NCBI GenBank assembly: GCA_002438065.1
Contig: DJSP01000046.1
Location: forward strand, 1-11,415
Length of the DNA: 11,415 nucleotides
Origin: Caryophanales bacterium UBA6331
GTDB taxonomy: Bacteria > Bacillota_I > Bacilli_A > RF39 > UBA660
Reading direction: 5' to 3'
Position numbers and translations under genes: made by a program. Positions 1 to 7,382 of the stretch are shown here, in pieces. The number at the start of each line of letters is the position of its first letter. Within the stretch, counting starts at the first letter, position 1. The notes beneath the pieces were generated by a model. That model made no database searches and had not been told where the DNA came from. It saw only the letters and a program-made list of their open reading frames with translations.

Positions 1-7
1 TGTTTAT

Positions 8-34
8 TTAGCACTTTCTATTGACAAGTGCTAA
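8..34 (+). promoter_or_regulatory. CIRCE operator (HrcA binding site) upstream of clpB
   Basis: A perfect inverted repeat: TTAGCACTT at 8-16 and AAGTGCTAA at 26-34, separated by exactly 9 bases. This is the CIRCE architecture (TTAGCACTC-N9-GAGTGCTAA) with one symmetrical change in the innermost base pair. CIRCE is the operator of the heat-shock repressor HrcA in Gram-positive bacteria and Mollicutes. The -35 box at 21-26 lies in its spacer and right arm, so bound HrcA would block RNA polymerase directly. This implies heat-inducible, HrcA-repressed expression of the gene that follows. HrcA itself is not in the window. Confidence 0.95.
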
Positions 35-48
35 AAAAGTGATATAAT
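21..48 (+). promoter_or_regulatory. Sigma-A type promoter of clpB
   Basis: Consensus -35 TTGACA at 21-26 and consensus -10 TATAAT at 43-48 with a 16-base spacer. Transcription should start near 55. The -35 is embedded in the CIRCE element. The predicted start excludes the in-frame ATG at 54 as a usable translation start and fixes the clpB start downstream at 96. Confidence 0.9.
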
Positions 49-95
49 ACATAATGTATATGGGATATATACAATTAAAAAGGAGGGATATATAT

Positions 96-2207
96 ATGAA
101 TATGGAAAATCCATTTGGGGAAAGTTTACAAAATCCCTTAGAAAAATATGGTAGAGATATAACTAAAGCTGTTAAAGATGGCAAAGTTGATCCTGTCATT
201 GGAAGAGATGAAGAAGTTCGAAGCATAACTAGAATTTTATCTCGTAAAACAAAAAATAATCCAGTATTAATTGGTGAACCCGGTGTTGGTAAAACTGCTA
301 TCGTTGAAGGACTTGCCCAAAGAATTGTAAAAGGCGATGTGCCAAACAGTTTAAAAAATAAAACAATTTGGGAATTAGATATGGGAGCCTTAATTGCTGG
401 TGCTAAATATCGTGGTGAATTCGAAGAAAGATTAAAAGCCGTCTTAAAAGAAATTAAAGATTCTAATGGGGAAATAATCTTGTTTATCGATGAAATACAC
501 ATGATTGTAGGTGCTGGTGCTCTAGAAGGAGCAATGGATGCTGGTAACATGTTAAAACCAATGCTTGCTAGAGGTGAAATCTTATGTATAGGTGCCACTA
601 CCTTAAACGAGTATCGTAAATATATTGAAAAAGATGGTGCCTTAGAAAGACGTTTCCAAAAAGTAATTGTTCAAGAACCAAGCGTTTTAGATACAATTAC
701 CATTCTTCGTGGATTAAAAGAAAGATTTGAAGTTCATCACGGAGTTAATATTAAAGATAGAGCACTTATAGCAGCTGCTAATCTTTCAAATAGATATATA
801 ACTGATCGTTTCTTGCCTGATAAAGCTATTGATTTAATTGATGAAGCATGTGCTACTATTAAAGTTCAAATGGACTCTGTTCCAACTGAATTAGATACAT
901 TAACTAGAAAAATTATGCGTTTAGAAATTGAAAAACAAGCCTTAAAGAAAGAAAAAGATGAGTTAAGCAAAAAGAGAGTTGAAGAAATAGATATTGATTT
1001 AGCTAAATTAAAAGAAGATGAATCTCATCTAAGAAACGATTGGGAAAGAGAAAAATCTATCAACGATCAAATTAAATCTAAAAAAGAAGAAATTTCTCGT
1101 GCTAATTTCAAACTAGAACAAGCTGAAAATACCTATGATTTAGAAAATGCTGCTAGATTAAGACATGGAACTATTCCTAGACTAGAAAAAGAATTAGAAG
1201 AATTAAATAAACAAAATAAGAATGAAATCTTATCAGATACAGTTGATGAAGAAGACATTGCTAAAATAATTTCTAACTGGACTAAAATTCCAATAAGTAA
1301 ATTAGTTGGTGGTGAAAGAGAAAAAATAATTCATTTAGAAGAAAACATGAAAAAACGTGTTAAAGGACAAGACGAAGCATTAAAATTAGTAAGTGAAGCT
1401 ATAATCCGTTCAAGAGCCGGAATTAAAGATCCAAATAGACCAATAGGTTCATTTATCTTCCTAGGCCCAACTGGTGTTGGTAAAACTGAAGTTGCTAAAA
1501 CTCTTGCTTATGAATTATTTGATGATGAAAGACATATTATTCGTATTGATATGAGTGAATATATGGAAAGTCATTCTGTATCACGTTTAGTTGGAGCGCC
1601 TCCTGGATATGTCGGATATGATGAAGGTGGACAATTAACCGAAGCAGTAAGACGTAATCCTTATAGTATTGTTCTATTTGATGAAATCGAAAAAGCTCAT
1701 AAAGATGTCTTTAACATTTTATTACAAATCTTAGATGATGGACGAATCACTGATTCTCAAGGTAGAACAGTAGACTTTAAAAACACTATTATAATTATGA
1801 CATCAAATTTAGGTAGTGAATTCATTTTAGAAAACGTTCCTGATAAAGATAAATTAGTTATGGATGAATTAAAGAGAACCTTTAAACCAGAATTTATTAA
1901 TCGTATAGATGAAATAATTATGTTTAAATCATTAGATAAAAAGACAGTTTATGAGATATTAGATAAAATCATAAGCGATATTGAAAAACGTTTAGATGAC
2001 AAAAAAATAAAACTAAATTTAACAAATGCTGCTAAAGACTTTATTATCAATAATTCTTATGATGAAAAATATGGTGCAAGGCCAATTAAAAGATTTGTCT
2101 CAAGAAATTTAGAAACCTTACTTGCTTCCGAAATAATTAACGATAATATAAAATTTGGCGAGACTGTTAACATAGATGTTAAAGATAACCATTTAATTAT
2201 AAAATAA
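96..2207 (+). CDS. clpB: ATP-dependent disaggregase ClpB, short form lacking the N domain
   Basis: Hexameric AAA+ chaperone that pulls polypeptides out of aggregates with DnaK. It is 703 aa from the ATG at 96, preceded by AAAGGAGGG at 79-87; the in-frame ATG at 54 sits at the predicted transcription start. The first AAA+ module has Walker A GEPGVGKT (60-67), pore loop KYRGEFE (104-110), Walker B IILFIDE (127-133) and arginine finger ALERRF (182-187). A long coiled-coil middle domain (about 255-375) identifies ClpB rather than ClpC or ClpE. The second module has Walker A GPTGVGKT (457-464), pore loop GYVGY (504-508), Walker B VLFDE (526-530) and sensor 2 GARPIKR (660-666). No ClpP-binding loop was recognised. 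The roughly 140-residue N domain of full-length ClpB is absent, and the adjacent promoter leaves no room for it, so the short form is native, as in mycoplasmas. CIRCE upstream predicts HrcA control. Confidence 0.96.
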   Translation: MNMENPFGESLQNPLEKYGRDITKAVKDGKVDPVIGRDEEVRSITRILSRKTKNNPVLIGEPGVGKTAIVEGLAQRIVKGDVPNSLKNKTIWELDMGALIAGAKYRGEFEERLKAVLKEIKDSNGEIILFIDEIHMIVGAGALEGAMDAGNMLKPMLARGEILCIGATTLNEYRKYIEKDGALERRFQKVIVQEPSVLDTITILRGLKERFEVHHGVNIKDRALIAAANLSNRYITDRFLPDKAIDLIDEACATIKVQMDSVPTELDTLTRKIMRLEIEKQALKKEKDELSKKRVEEIDIDLAKLKEDESHLRNDWEREKSINDQIKSKKEEISRANFKLEQAENTYDLENAARLRHGTIPRLEKELEELNKQNKNEILSDTVDEEDIAKIISNWTKIPISKLVGGEREKIIHLEENMKKRVKGQDEALKLVSEAIIRSRAGIKDPNRPIGSFIFLGPTGVGKTEVAKTLAYELFDDERHIIRIDMSEYMESHSVSRLVGAPPGYVGYDEGGQLTEAVRRNPYSIVLFDEIEKAHKDVFNILLQILDDGRITDSQGRTVDFKNTIIIMTSNLGSEFILENVPDKDKLVMDELKRTFKPEFINRIDEIIMFKSLDKKTVYEILDKIISDIEKRLDDKKIKLNLTNAAKDFIINNSYDEKYGARPIKRFVSRNLETLLASEIINDNIKFGETVNIDVKDNHLIIK

Positions 2208-2212
2208 AAATT

Positions 2213-2249
2213 AAAACTAGTCATAAATTTAAATTTGGCTAGTTTTTTT
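2213..2249 (+). terminator. Rho-independent terminator of clpB
   Basis: Perfect 8-bp stem AAAACTAG (2213-2220) with CTAGTTTT (2239-2246), extendable inward by T-G, C-G and A-T pairs, followed by an uninterrupted run of seven T (2243-2249). It begins 6 bases after the clpB stop and separates clpB from the next operon. Confidence 0.88.
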
Positions 2250-2262
2250 GCATTTAAATATC

Positions 2263-2291
2263 TTGAACTTATAAATCTTCTTTGTTATAAT
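2263..2291 (+). promoter_or_regulatory. Promoter of the four-gene operon
   Basis: -35 TTGAAC at 2263-2268 and consensus -10 TATAAT at 2286-2291, with a 17-base spacer and a TG extension at 2283-2284. It lies just after the clpB terminator and 28 bases before the GTG at 2320, so the operon has its own start. No operator-like inverted repeat is seen around it. Confidence 0.85.
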
Positions 2292-2319
2292 TTTTAATAG
2301 AATAGAAAGTAGTGATTTT

Positions 2320-3444
2320 GTGAATATTGATAATTATGAAGATTACTTTAAATATAAGATTAAAACTGTATATCAGTATTCAATCTTACTATCAAAAATA
2401 CTAGGAATTGATAAAAATAAATTATGGCATAAGAAAAAAACTACTGAGGATAGTTTAAATTACATAATAAACGATTATTTTAATAAAATAACTATTCCAG
2501 TTGATAAAGAATTAGTTAGATGCTTTATTAATAACAAAGAAATCTCAAAATATAACATTGATCGTGAACTTGATAGTGTCATAACTTATTTTATTGATAA
2601 AGAAAGAGCGTTTGAAATCAAAGTCTATGAAAAAGAAATAATTCTTTGCGCAATCGTTATATATATTGCTAATAACATAGATATTTCAACAAGCCCTTAC
2701 ACGATTAATAAAGTAAATTACAAAACAATTCTTTTAAATTATTTGGAAAAATTTAATAAGACAACCTTTGTTCATATAATAGATGATGGTAAAAAGAATA
2801 CTAATATATTATTAGAACTAATTAAAACCAATGTTAGAAAAGAAAGAAAAATATATGAACTACTAAATAGTAATATTTCCTTTAACAAATACATTGATAT
2901 TTCTAAAGAAAATAACTATTACATAACTCAGTATAATTATTCAGTTCCAGGTTTAAAAGATATAAATAACGGAGCAGTAAATTACATTTTTAAAAAAGAT
3001 GGTTATGATAATAAATTTACTATCATAAGTGTTGAATTAGTAGTTGTAACATTAATGAAATTATTATCAGTAAGAAAATTTAATAAAATCTTCTTTATTC
3101 CTATAAAAAAGAAATTCTTATTAGATGATACATATTTTAATAAAATAAAAAATCTAAATAAAAATAAATATTTAAAAAATCGAATTATGTTATTAATTAA
3201 TTATGATGATATTGATGAAATTATTTTAACTAGACTAAAAAAGAGTAAATTAAATTATTATATCTATGCTAGTAAAAATACTAAAGTAAAAGATTTAGAT
3301 AACAATGAAAGATATTTAATAAGTAAAGATTTCTATCAAGATCATAAAGAATTAATTGATGAAAAAATAAAATTAAAGACAGAAATAATAATAGAAGCAT
3401 TTGATGGTTTAGTGCTAGACCGTAATATTGCTGAAGAAAGTTAG
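2320..3444 (+). CDS. Unrecognised protein, first gene of the McrB-like membrane operon
   Basis: A 374-aa, Lys/Ile/Asn/Tyr-rich protein; I do not recognise its family. It starts at GTG 2320 behind a weak purine-rich stretch (AGAAAGTAGTG), so translation may be modest. No signal peptide, convincing membrane span, Walker motif, zinc-binding cysteine cluster or nuclease motif is visible. A hydrophobic stretch near residues 106-119 is too short for a membrane helix. The C-terminal half alternates hydrophobic strands and charged helices (for example NRIMLLINYDD, then NYYIYASKN), which suggests a soluble alpha/beta domain. The stop is 10 bases before the ATG of the AAA+ gene and no terminator intervenes, so the two are cotranscribed. 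It is probably a cytosolic accessory component of the operon's system; that role is inferred from position only. Confidence 0.85.
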   Translation: MNIDNYEDYFKYKIKTVYQYSILLSKILGIDKNKLWHKKKTTEDSLNYIINDYFNKITIPVDKELVRCFINNKEISKYNIDRELDSVITYFIDKERAFEIKVYEKEIILCAIVIYIANNIDISTSPYTINKVNYKTILLNYLEKFNKTTFVHIIDDGKKNTNILLELIKTNVRKERKIYELLNSNISFNKYIDISKENNYYITQYNYSVPGLKDINNGAVNYIFKKDGYDNKFTIISVELVVVTLMKLLSVRKFNKIFFIPIKKKFLLDDTYFNKIKNLNKNKYLKNRIMLLINYDDIDEIILTRLKKSKLNYYIYASKNTKVKDLDNNERYLISKDFYQDHKELIDEKIKLKTEIIIEAFDGLVLDRNIAEES

Positions 3445-3454
3445 GAGAATTAGT

Positions 3455-4954
3455 ATGAGTGTAAGTACAAATAGTGATTTTTTTCTTGAATTTATGGAAC
3501 CTTTAATAGGTGGAATTTGGGATTTATTTAAAGGAATAGGTAATGCGATAATAAGAATTTTTAATATTGCTAATTACATAGATATTATTAATAAATATAG
3601 TGGAGTAAGCCCTTTTATAATAATTATTTCGATATTAAGTTTATTAGTTCTATTTGGAATAATTGCTTTCTTAATTTATCGTCTAATAAAAAGATTAATT
3701 AAATTTAGACATAATATTCATCATCAAGAAACATTAGTTGATGAAATTGAAAGTTTAAATAATGATGTTGCTAAACTTCGTGCTGAAAATGATCGATATA
3801 AAGAAATGGCAAACGCTGCTAACAATAATGAAGTAGAATATGATGAAAATGGTAATGTTATAACTAAAGCTAATGATAGCAGATTCTATAAATTAACTAA
3901 AATTGATGAAGATTATGCTAATTTTGTTAAACCAGATTGGCATGAAACAATTGAATTAGATGCCCTATGTGAACAATTTAGAAATTATGCTGCTAGTAAA
4001 TTACATCTATATTATGATATTAATTTAATTAGATTATTTGTAAGTGCGTTTGCATCAAACAGATTAATTATCTTACAAGGTATTTCAGGTACAGGTAAAA
4101 CAAGTTTAGCTTATGCCTGGGGATACTTTGTTAAAAATGAAAGTACAATTGCATCAGTTCAACCATCATGGAGAGATAGTACTGAAATTTATGGTTATTT
4201 CAACGAATTTACCAAAAGATTTAATGAAACACAAGTTCTTGCTAAAATGTATGAAGCAAGATATAATCCTCAAATTTATTTAACCGTGTTAGATGAAATG
4301 AACATCTCTCGTGTTGAATATTACTTTGCTGAAATGCTTTCAGTATTAGAACTTCCATCCAGTGATGAATGGATTATCAGTCTAGTTCCAAATGCTTGGC
4401 CAAATGATCCTAAATTATTAGAAGAAGGAAGATTTAGGATTCCAAATAATATGTGGTATTGCGGTACTATCAATAACGATGACTCAACATTTATGGTAAC
4501 CGATAAGGTTTACGATCGTGCTCTACCAATTAACATTGATAACAAGAGCGTGCCATTTGAAGCACCTGATACAGAGCCTCTTGATATAACTGCTGAATAC
4601 TTCATGAGCCTATTTAAAAAAGCTTGGGTAGATCATCCACTATCAGAAGATGTTCTAAATAAAATTGAAAAAATGGATAATTATGTAATTAATCACTTTA
4701 GAATGGCTTTTGGTAACCGTATTTTAAAACAAATTAAAGACTATGTTCCTGTATTTGTTGCCTGTGGTGGTGATGAAATGGTAGCAGTAGATTATTTAAT
4801 TGCTAACAAAATATTAAGAAAATTTAACCAATTAAATCTAGCTTATATTAGAGGAGAAATTGATGGATTTAAAGCATTCCTAGATGAAACATTTGGACAA
4901 GATGTTATGAGGGAATGTAAAGAATTCTTAGATAGATTAAAGAAACAAATGTAA
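3455..4954 (+). CDS. Membrane-anchored McrB/MoxR-like AAA+ ATPase
   Basis: A 499-aa protein; start ATG 3455 with AGGAG at 3443-3447, preferred over an in-frame TTG at 3428 inside the previous gene. Residues 13-48 could form amphipathic helices. A membrane span lies at about 53-75, followed by a basic patch (RLIKRLIKFRH), so by the positive-inside rule the N-terminus is outside and the ATPase inside. A coiled coil at about 88-120 links to the AAA+ domain: Walker A GISGTGKTS (209-217), Walker B YLTVLDEMN (275-283), a sensor region GTINNDD (337-343) that keeps the Asn-x-x-Asp spacing of McrB GTPases (N340, D343), and a KVYDRA segment (351-356) resembling MoxR/AAA_5 proteins. Nucleotide choice (ATP or GTP) cannot be read from this. 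The DUF2357-like gene follows after 23 bases, matching the McrB-McrC pairing. Family assignment is fairly sure; function is not. Confidence 0.85.
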   Translation: MSVSTNSDFFLEFMEPLIGGIWDLFKGIGNAIIRIFNIANYIDIINKYSGVSPFIIIISILSLLVLFGIIAFLIYRLIKRLIKFRHNIHHQETLVDEIESLNNDVAKLRAENDRYKEMANAANNNEVEYDENGNVITKANDSRFYKLTKIDEDYANFVKPDWHETIELDALCEQFRNYAASKLHLYYDINLIRLFVSAFASNRLIILQGISGTGKTSLAYAWGYFVKNESTIASVQPSWRDSTEIYGYFNEFTKRFNETQVLAKMYEARYNPQIYLTVLDEMNISRVEYYFAEMLSVLELPSSDEWIISLVPNAWPNDPKLLEEGRFRIPNNMWYCGTINNDDSTFMVTDKVYDRALPINIDNKSVPFEAPDTEPLDITAEYFMSLFKKAWVDHPLSEDVLNKIEKMDNYVINHFRMAFGNRILKQIKDYVPVFVACGGDEMVAVDYLIANKILRKFNQLNLAYIRGEIDGFKAFLDETFGQDVMRECKEFLDRLKKQM

Positions 4955-4977
4955 AAAAATAGAAAGAAGGATAATTT

Positions 4978-6081
4978 ATGAACAATGAAATTGGACTTTT
5001 AGTACAAGATTTACCTCAAGAGGATGCTGATAAATACATAAAAGAAACAACTTCAACATTTACAGCAAATCATAATATCCATAAAATTGAAATAGATTAT
5101 TCTTGGATAGATATAATTGAGAAGGCTATTCCTGCAATCGATAATATCATCAGGAATCCTCGTAGATTTATTGTTTCCGAAGAAGATGTAGTTAGAATTG
5201 AAAAAACTAAAAAAATATCATTAGAATCAATTAAAGATTTAGCAGTTCATACCAACTACATTCAAGAAGTAGATGATGATGGATTTGTTAAACCAATAAA
5301 GTTACTTAACATCTTTAAAGAAGAAACTATTGATCTATACGAAAATAGATTTATTTATACCCTTATTACTACCTTAAATCGTTTTGTTGAAGAACAATTA
5401 ACTTACAAAGAACAATCAGAAGAAAACACTGATGAAAAGAATTTGTTTTATGATTCTAAAACTAAATATAATAATCAAGATATCGTCGTTAAATTAGAAA
5501 TTACAGCCAAAGAAGAACAGAAAATGACAACAAGCGAAGAAGAGTTAAAATCACGTGAGGAAAAAATTAAACATATTCAGGATGTTTTAGAAGACTTTAT
5601 GTCTAGTAAATTTATGAAAATGATGAAAGGTGCAACAATAGTTAGAAGTCCAATAAGAAAAACAAACGTTATTTTAAAAGATTATAACTTTGTAACCGCG
5701 TTACATCTATGGGAAACAATTGAAGATTTTGAAATAAATAGTCCAGTTAAAGAAAAAAAAGAACAAACTGATTTATCAACACTTTCAATGAAACATAACC
5801 TAGATTTAACATCATTTTTAAATTATTGTATATTATCAGACACAATTTCTAAAAGGGGAAATGTAATGCCTCTTCAAAATATTGATATCGTTGAGGCTGT
5901 ATTTGAATACGCTAGTAAATTTGATATTGATGAAAAAGATTTAAGAAAAAAATTAGAAAATAAAATAAATGAAGCAACCGCTTTTAAAAATATTGAAAAA
6001 GATAATGCCAGAAAAGCTTATAAGAGTTTTATAGACAGTCATAATTCAAGATTTAATAAAGCAATAAACTTATTTAAATAA
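4978..6081 (+). CDS. DUF2357 / McrC N-terminal-like protein without a nuclease domain
   Basis: A 367-aa predicted cytosolic protein; start ATG 4978 with AAGGA at 4967-4971. Residues about 45-138 fit the DUF2357 pattern as I know it: a helical part ending in NPRRF (60-64), a 'hLAxH' segment (LAVHT, 88-92), then Pro-rich and acidic residues leading to YENRF (121-125), the family hallmark. A charged, possibly coiled-coil insert follows (about 165-205), then a second family-like block, KTNVILKDYNF (228-238) and LHLWETI (242-248). Related proteins usually continue into a PD-(D/E)XK nuclease; here only about 120 helical, Lys-rich residues remain and no D...ExK motif is seen. By analogy with McrC it may bind the neighbouring AAA+ ring and regulate nucleotide hydrolysis; that is inference. 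The call rests on motif recognition, not a search. Confidence 0.72.
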   Translation: MNNEIGLLVQDLPQEDADKYIKETTSTFTANHNIHKIEIDYSWIDIIEKAIPAIDNIIRNPRRFIVSEEDVVRIEKTKKISLESIKDLAVHTNYIQEVDDDGFVKPIKLLNIFKEETIDLYENRFIYTLITTLNRFVEEQLTYKEQSEENTDEKNLFYDSKTKYNNQDIVVKLEITAKEEQKMTTSEEELKSREEKIKHIQDVLEDFMSSKFMKMMKGATIVRSPIRKTNVILKDYNFVTALHLWETIEDFEINSPVKEKKEQTDLSTLSMKHNLDLTSFLNYCILSDTISKRGNVMPLQNIDIVEAVFEYASKFDIDEKDLRKKLENKINEATAFKNIEKDNARKAYKSFIDSHNSRFNKAINLFK

Positions 6082-6092
6082 AGGAGGTTAAA

Positions 6093-7382
6093 GTGAAGCC
6101 AAAAGAAAATAAAAAAACAGAAAAAAATACAAATCCTATAAAAAATTTTCCTGGTAAAGAAGTAGATTTGACCAAATTTAATTTATTAAGTGATAAAAAA
6201 CAATATGATGAAATAAAGAAAATTTTAGTGGATATTTATAAAGATAATTTAAAAATAAATCGTAAACAAGTAATGAAAGTTATATCTTTGACCTTAACTA
6301 CTGGCGATGATTATACTTATCTTCCATATAGCTTAAAAGTATCAAAAGAAAAATTGAAATTAAAATTTGAAGTAGTTCCTAAAAAAGGTGTTGGTCTTGG
6401 AATTATAATAGCCGCATTTTGGGCACTATTATTTTCAATTGTAGGTGCTACTTATGCAGGTGTATATTATTGGAGTATTAAAGATTTAAATAAAGATATT
6501 GATGACGATGGAATTGCTGATATTAACATTGATATTGATGGAGATAAAAAGGCTGATATAAATGTTGATACTGATAAAGATAATAAACCAAATCTAAATA
6601 TTGATTATAAAGGAAATCGTAAAGGTGTATTTAATATTGATTATGATAATGATGGTAAGGCGGATTATAACCTAGTTAATGATGCAACGGATAAAAATAC
6701 AGTTTGTAAAATAAATTGTGATAATAATGGAGATGGATGGCCAGACTTAAATATCGATTTAGATGGAGATGGAACTCCAGATTTGGATATCGATACTAAT
6801 AATGATGGAATACCTGATATGAACTTAGATGTTGATGGTGATGGAAAATGTGATATCATGTGTGATACAGATGGTGATGGAAAACCAGATACTAATATAA
6901 TTGAATCACCTGAAGGAGGAGGCAAACATAATGGTTCTTCAACAACAACAGGAACGCCTGATACAAATCAAGAAACTGCTTCCTTAATTCTTAATTTTAT
7001 AGATGGTGAAACATTAAGTATTGAAGGAATTATGCCAGATGATCAACCAAATTATAATGCTAATATTAAACCTTATAAAACCTTTACCGTTGAAAATTTA
7101 TCGAATGTTGATTTAACATATTCAATAATCATGGTAGTTGGTTATAATACATTTACAAGTAATAATTTTAAATATAAATTAGATGGAACTAATGGTGCAC
7201 CAAGTTTTGGTTACACAGTTGCACCTAGAACTAATACTTACATAGCTCAAAATGTTAAAATTGCTAAAAAAACTACACAAAAATATCGTGTAACATTTAA
7301 TTTGGAAGGAACAAATTCTCCACAAAATGAGGATCAAGGAAAAGAATTTAATGCTACATTTAAAATAGAAGTACCACAATAG
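6093..7382 (+). CDS. Type II membrane protein with ten Asp-rich calcium-loop repeats and a C-terminal beta domain
   Basis: A 429-aa protein; GTG start at 6093 behind a full AAGGAGGT (6081-6088), 11 bases after the previous stop. Layout: a Lys-rich cytosolic domain (1-99), one membrane span (100-127), ten 12-residue repeats (135-269), a Gly/Ser/Thr linker (about 271-294) and a beta-strand-rich C-terminal domain (295-429). The repeat consensus is DxDGDGxPDxNI, close to calcium-binding DxDxDG loops of thrombospondin type 3 or dockerin-like repeats. A 15-residue interruption (195-209) carries C205 and C209; repeat 9 carries C253 and C257. The C-terminal domain, with VENLSNVDLTYSI and QGKEFNATFKIEV, resembles TasA/camelysin-like secreted domains of Firmicutes, tentatively. 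Basic residues before the span put the N-terminus inside and the repeats outside. It is probably the surface-exposed part of this operon's machine, with the cytosolic domain as a possible contact for the ATPase or its partner; both are inference. Confidence 0.87.
   Translation: MKPKENKKTEKNTNPIKNFPGKEVDLTKFNLLSDKKQYDEIKKILVDIYKDNLKINRKQVMKVISLTLTTGDDYTYLPYSLKVSKEKLKLKFEVVPKKGVGLGIIIAAFWALLFSIVGATYAGVYYWSIKDLNKDIDDDGIADINIDIDGDKKADINVDTDKDNKPNLNIDYKGNRKGVFNIDYDNDGKADYNLVNDATDKNTVCKINCDNNGDGWPDLNIDLDGDGTPDLDIDTNNDGIPDMNLDVDGDGKCDIMCDTDGDGKPDTNIIESPEGGGKHNGSSTTTGTPDTNQETASLILNFIDGETLSIEGIMPDDQPNYNANIKPYKTFTVENLSNVDLTYSIIMVVGYNTFTSNNFKYKLDGTNGAPSFGYTVAPRTNTYIAQNVKIAKKTTQKYRVTFNLEGTNSPQNEDQGKEFNATFKIEVPQ
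6495..6899 (+). repeat. Ten tandem 36-bp coding repeats (12-residue DxDGDG units)
   Basis: Five consecutive 12-residue units (residues 135-194), a 15-residue interruption (195-209) and five more units (210-269). The typical unit reads D-x-D-G-D-G-x-P-D-x-N-I/L. Unit 4 (171-182) is degenerate and has lost most acidic positions. The DNA copies are diverged (GATGGAGATGGA and GATGGTGATGGA variants), so the array is old rather than freshly amplified. The likely role is a calcium-stiffened extracellular stalk. Confidence 0.9.

Noticed and set aside
54..95. In-frame upstream ATG at 54 as the clpB start
   Set aside because: It falls at the predicted transcription start (about 55) and has no ribosome binding site; ATG 96 has AAAGGAGGG at the right distance.
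8..598. Minus-strand open frame of 196 codons over the start of clpB
   Set aside because: It is the complement of the conserved ClpB coding sequence and spans CIRCE and promoter; no start signal or family features.
3428..3454. In-frame TTG at 3428 as the start of the AAA+ gene
   Set aside because: It lies inside the previous gene without a ribosome binding site, while ATG 3455 follows AGGAG with 7 bases between.
2320..6081. A functional type IV restriction system
   Set aside because: There is no recognisable nuclease motif and no DNA-reading domain, and the ATPase is membrane-anchored; restriction is not supported, although the parts are related.
6495..6899. The regular 36-base periodicity as a CRISPR array
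   Set aside because: The periodic units are contiguous, in frame and diverged; there are no unique spacers between conserved repeats.
6665..6925. Minus-strand open frame over the Asp-rich repeats
   Set aside because: It is the antisense shadow of the repeat array: a low-complexity Ser/Pro product with no ribosome binding site.
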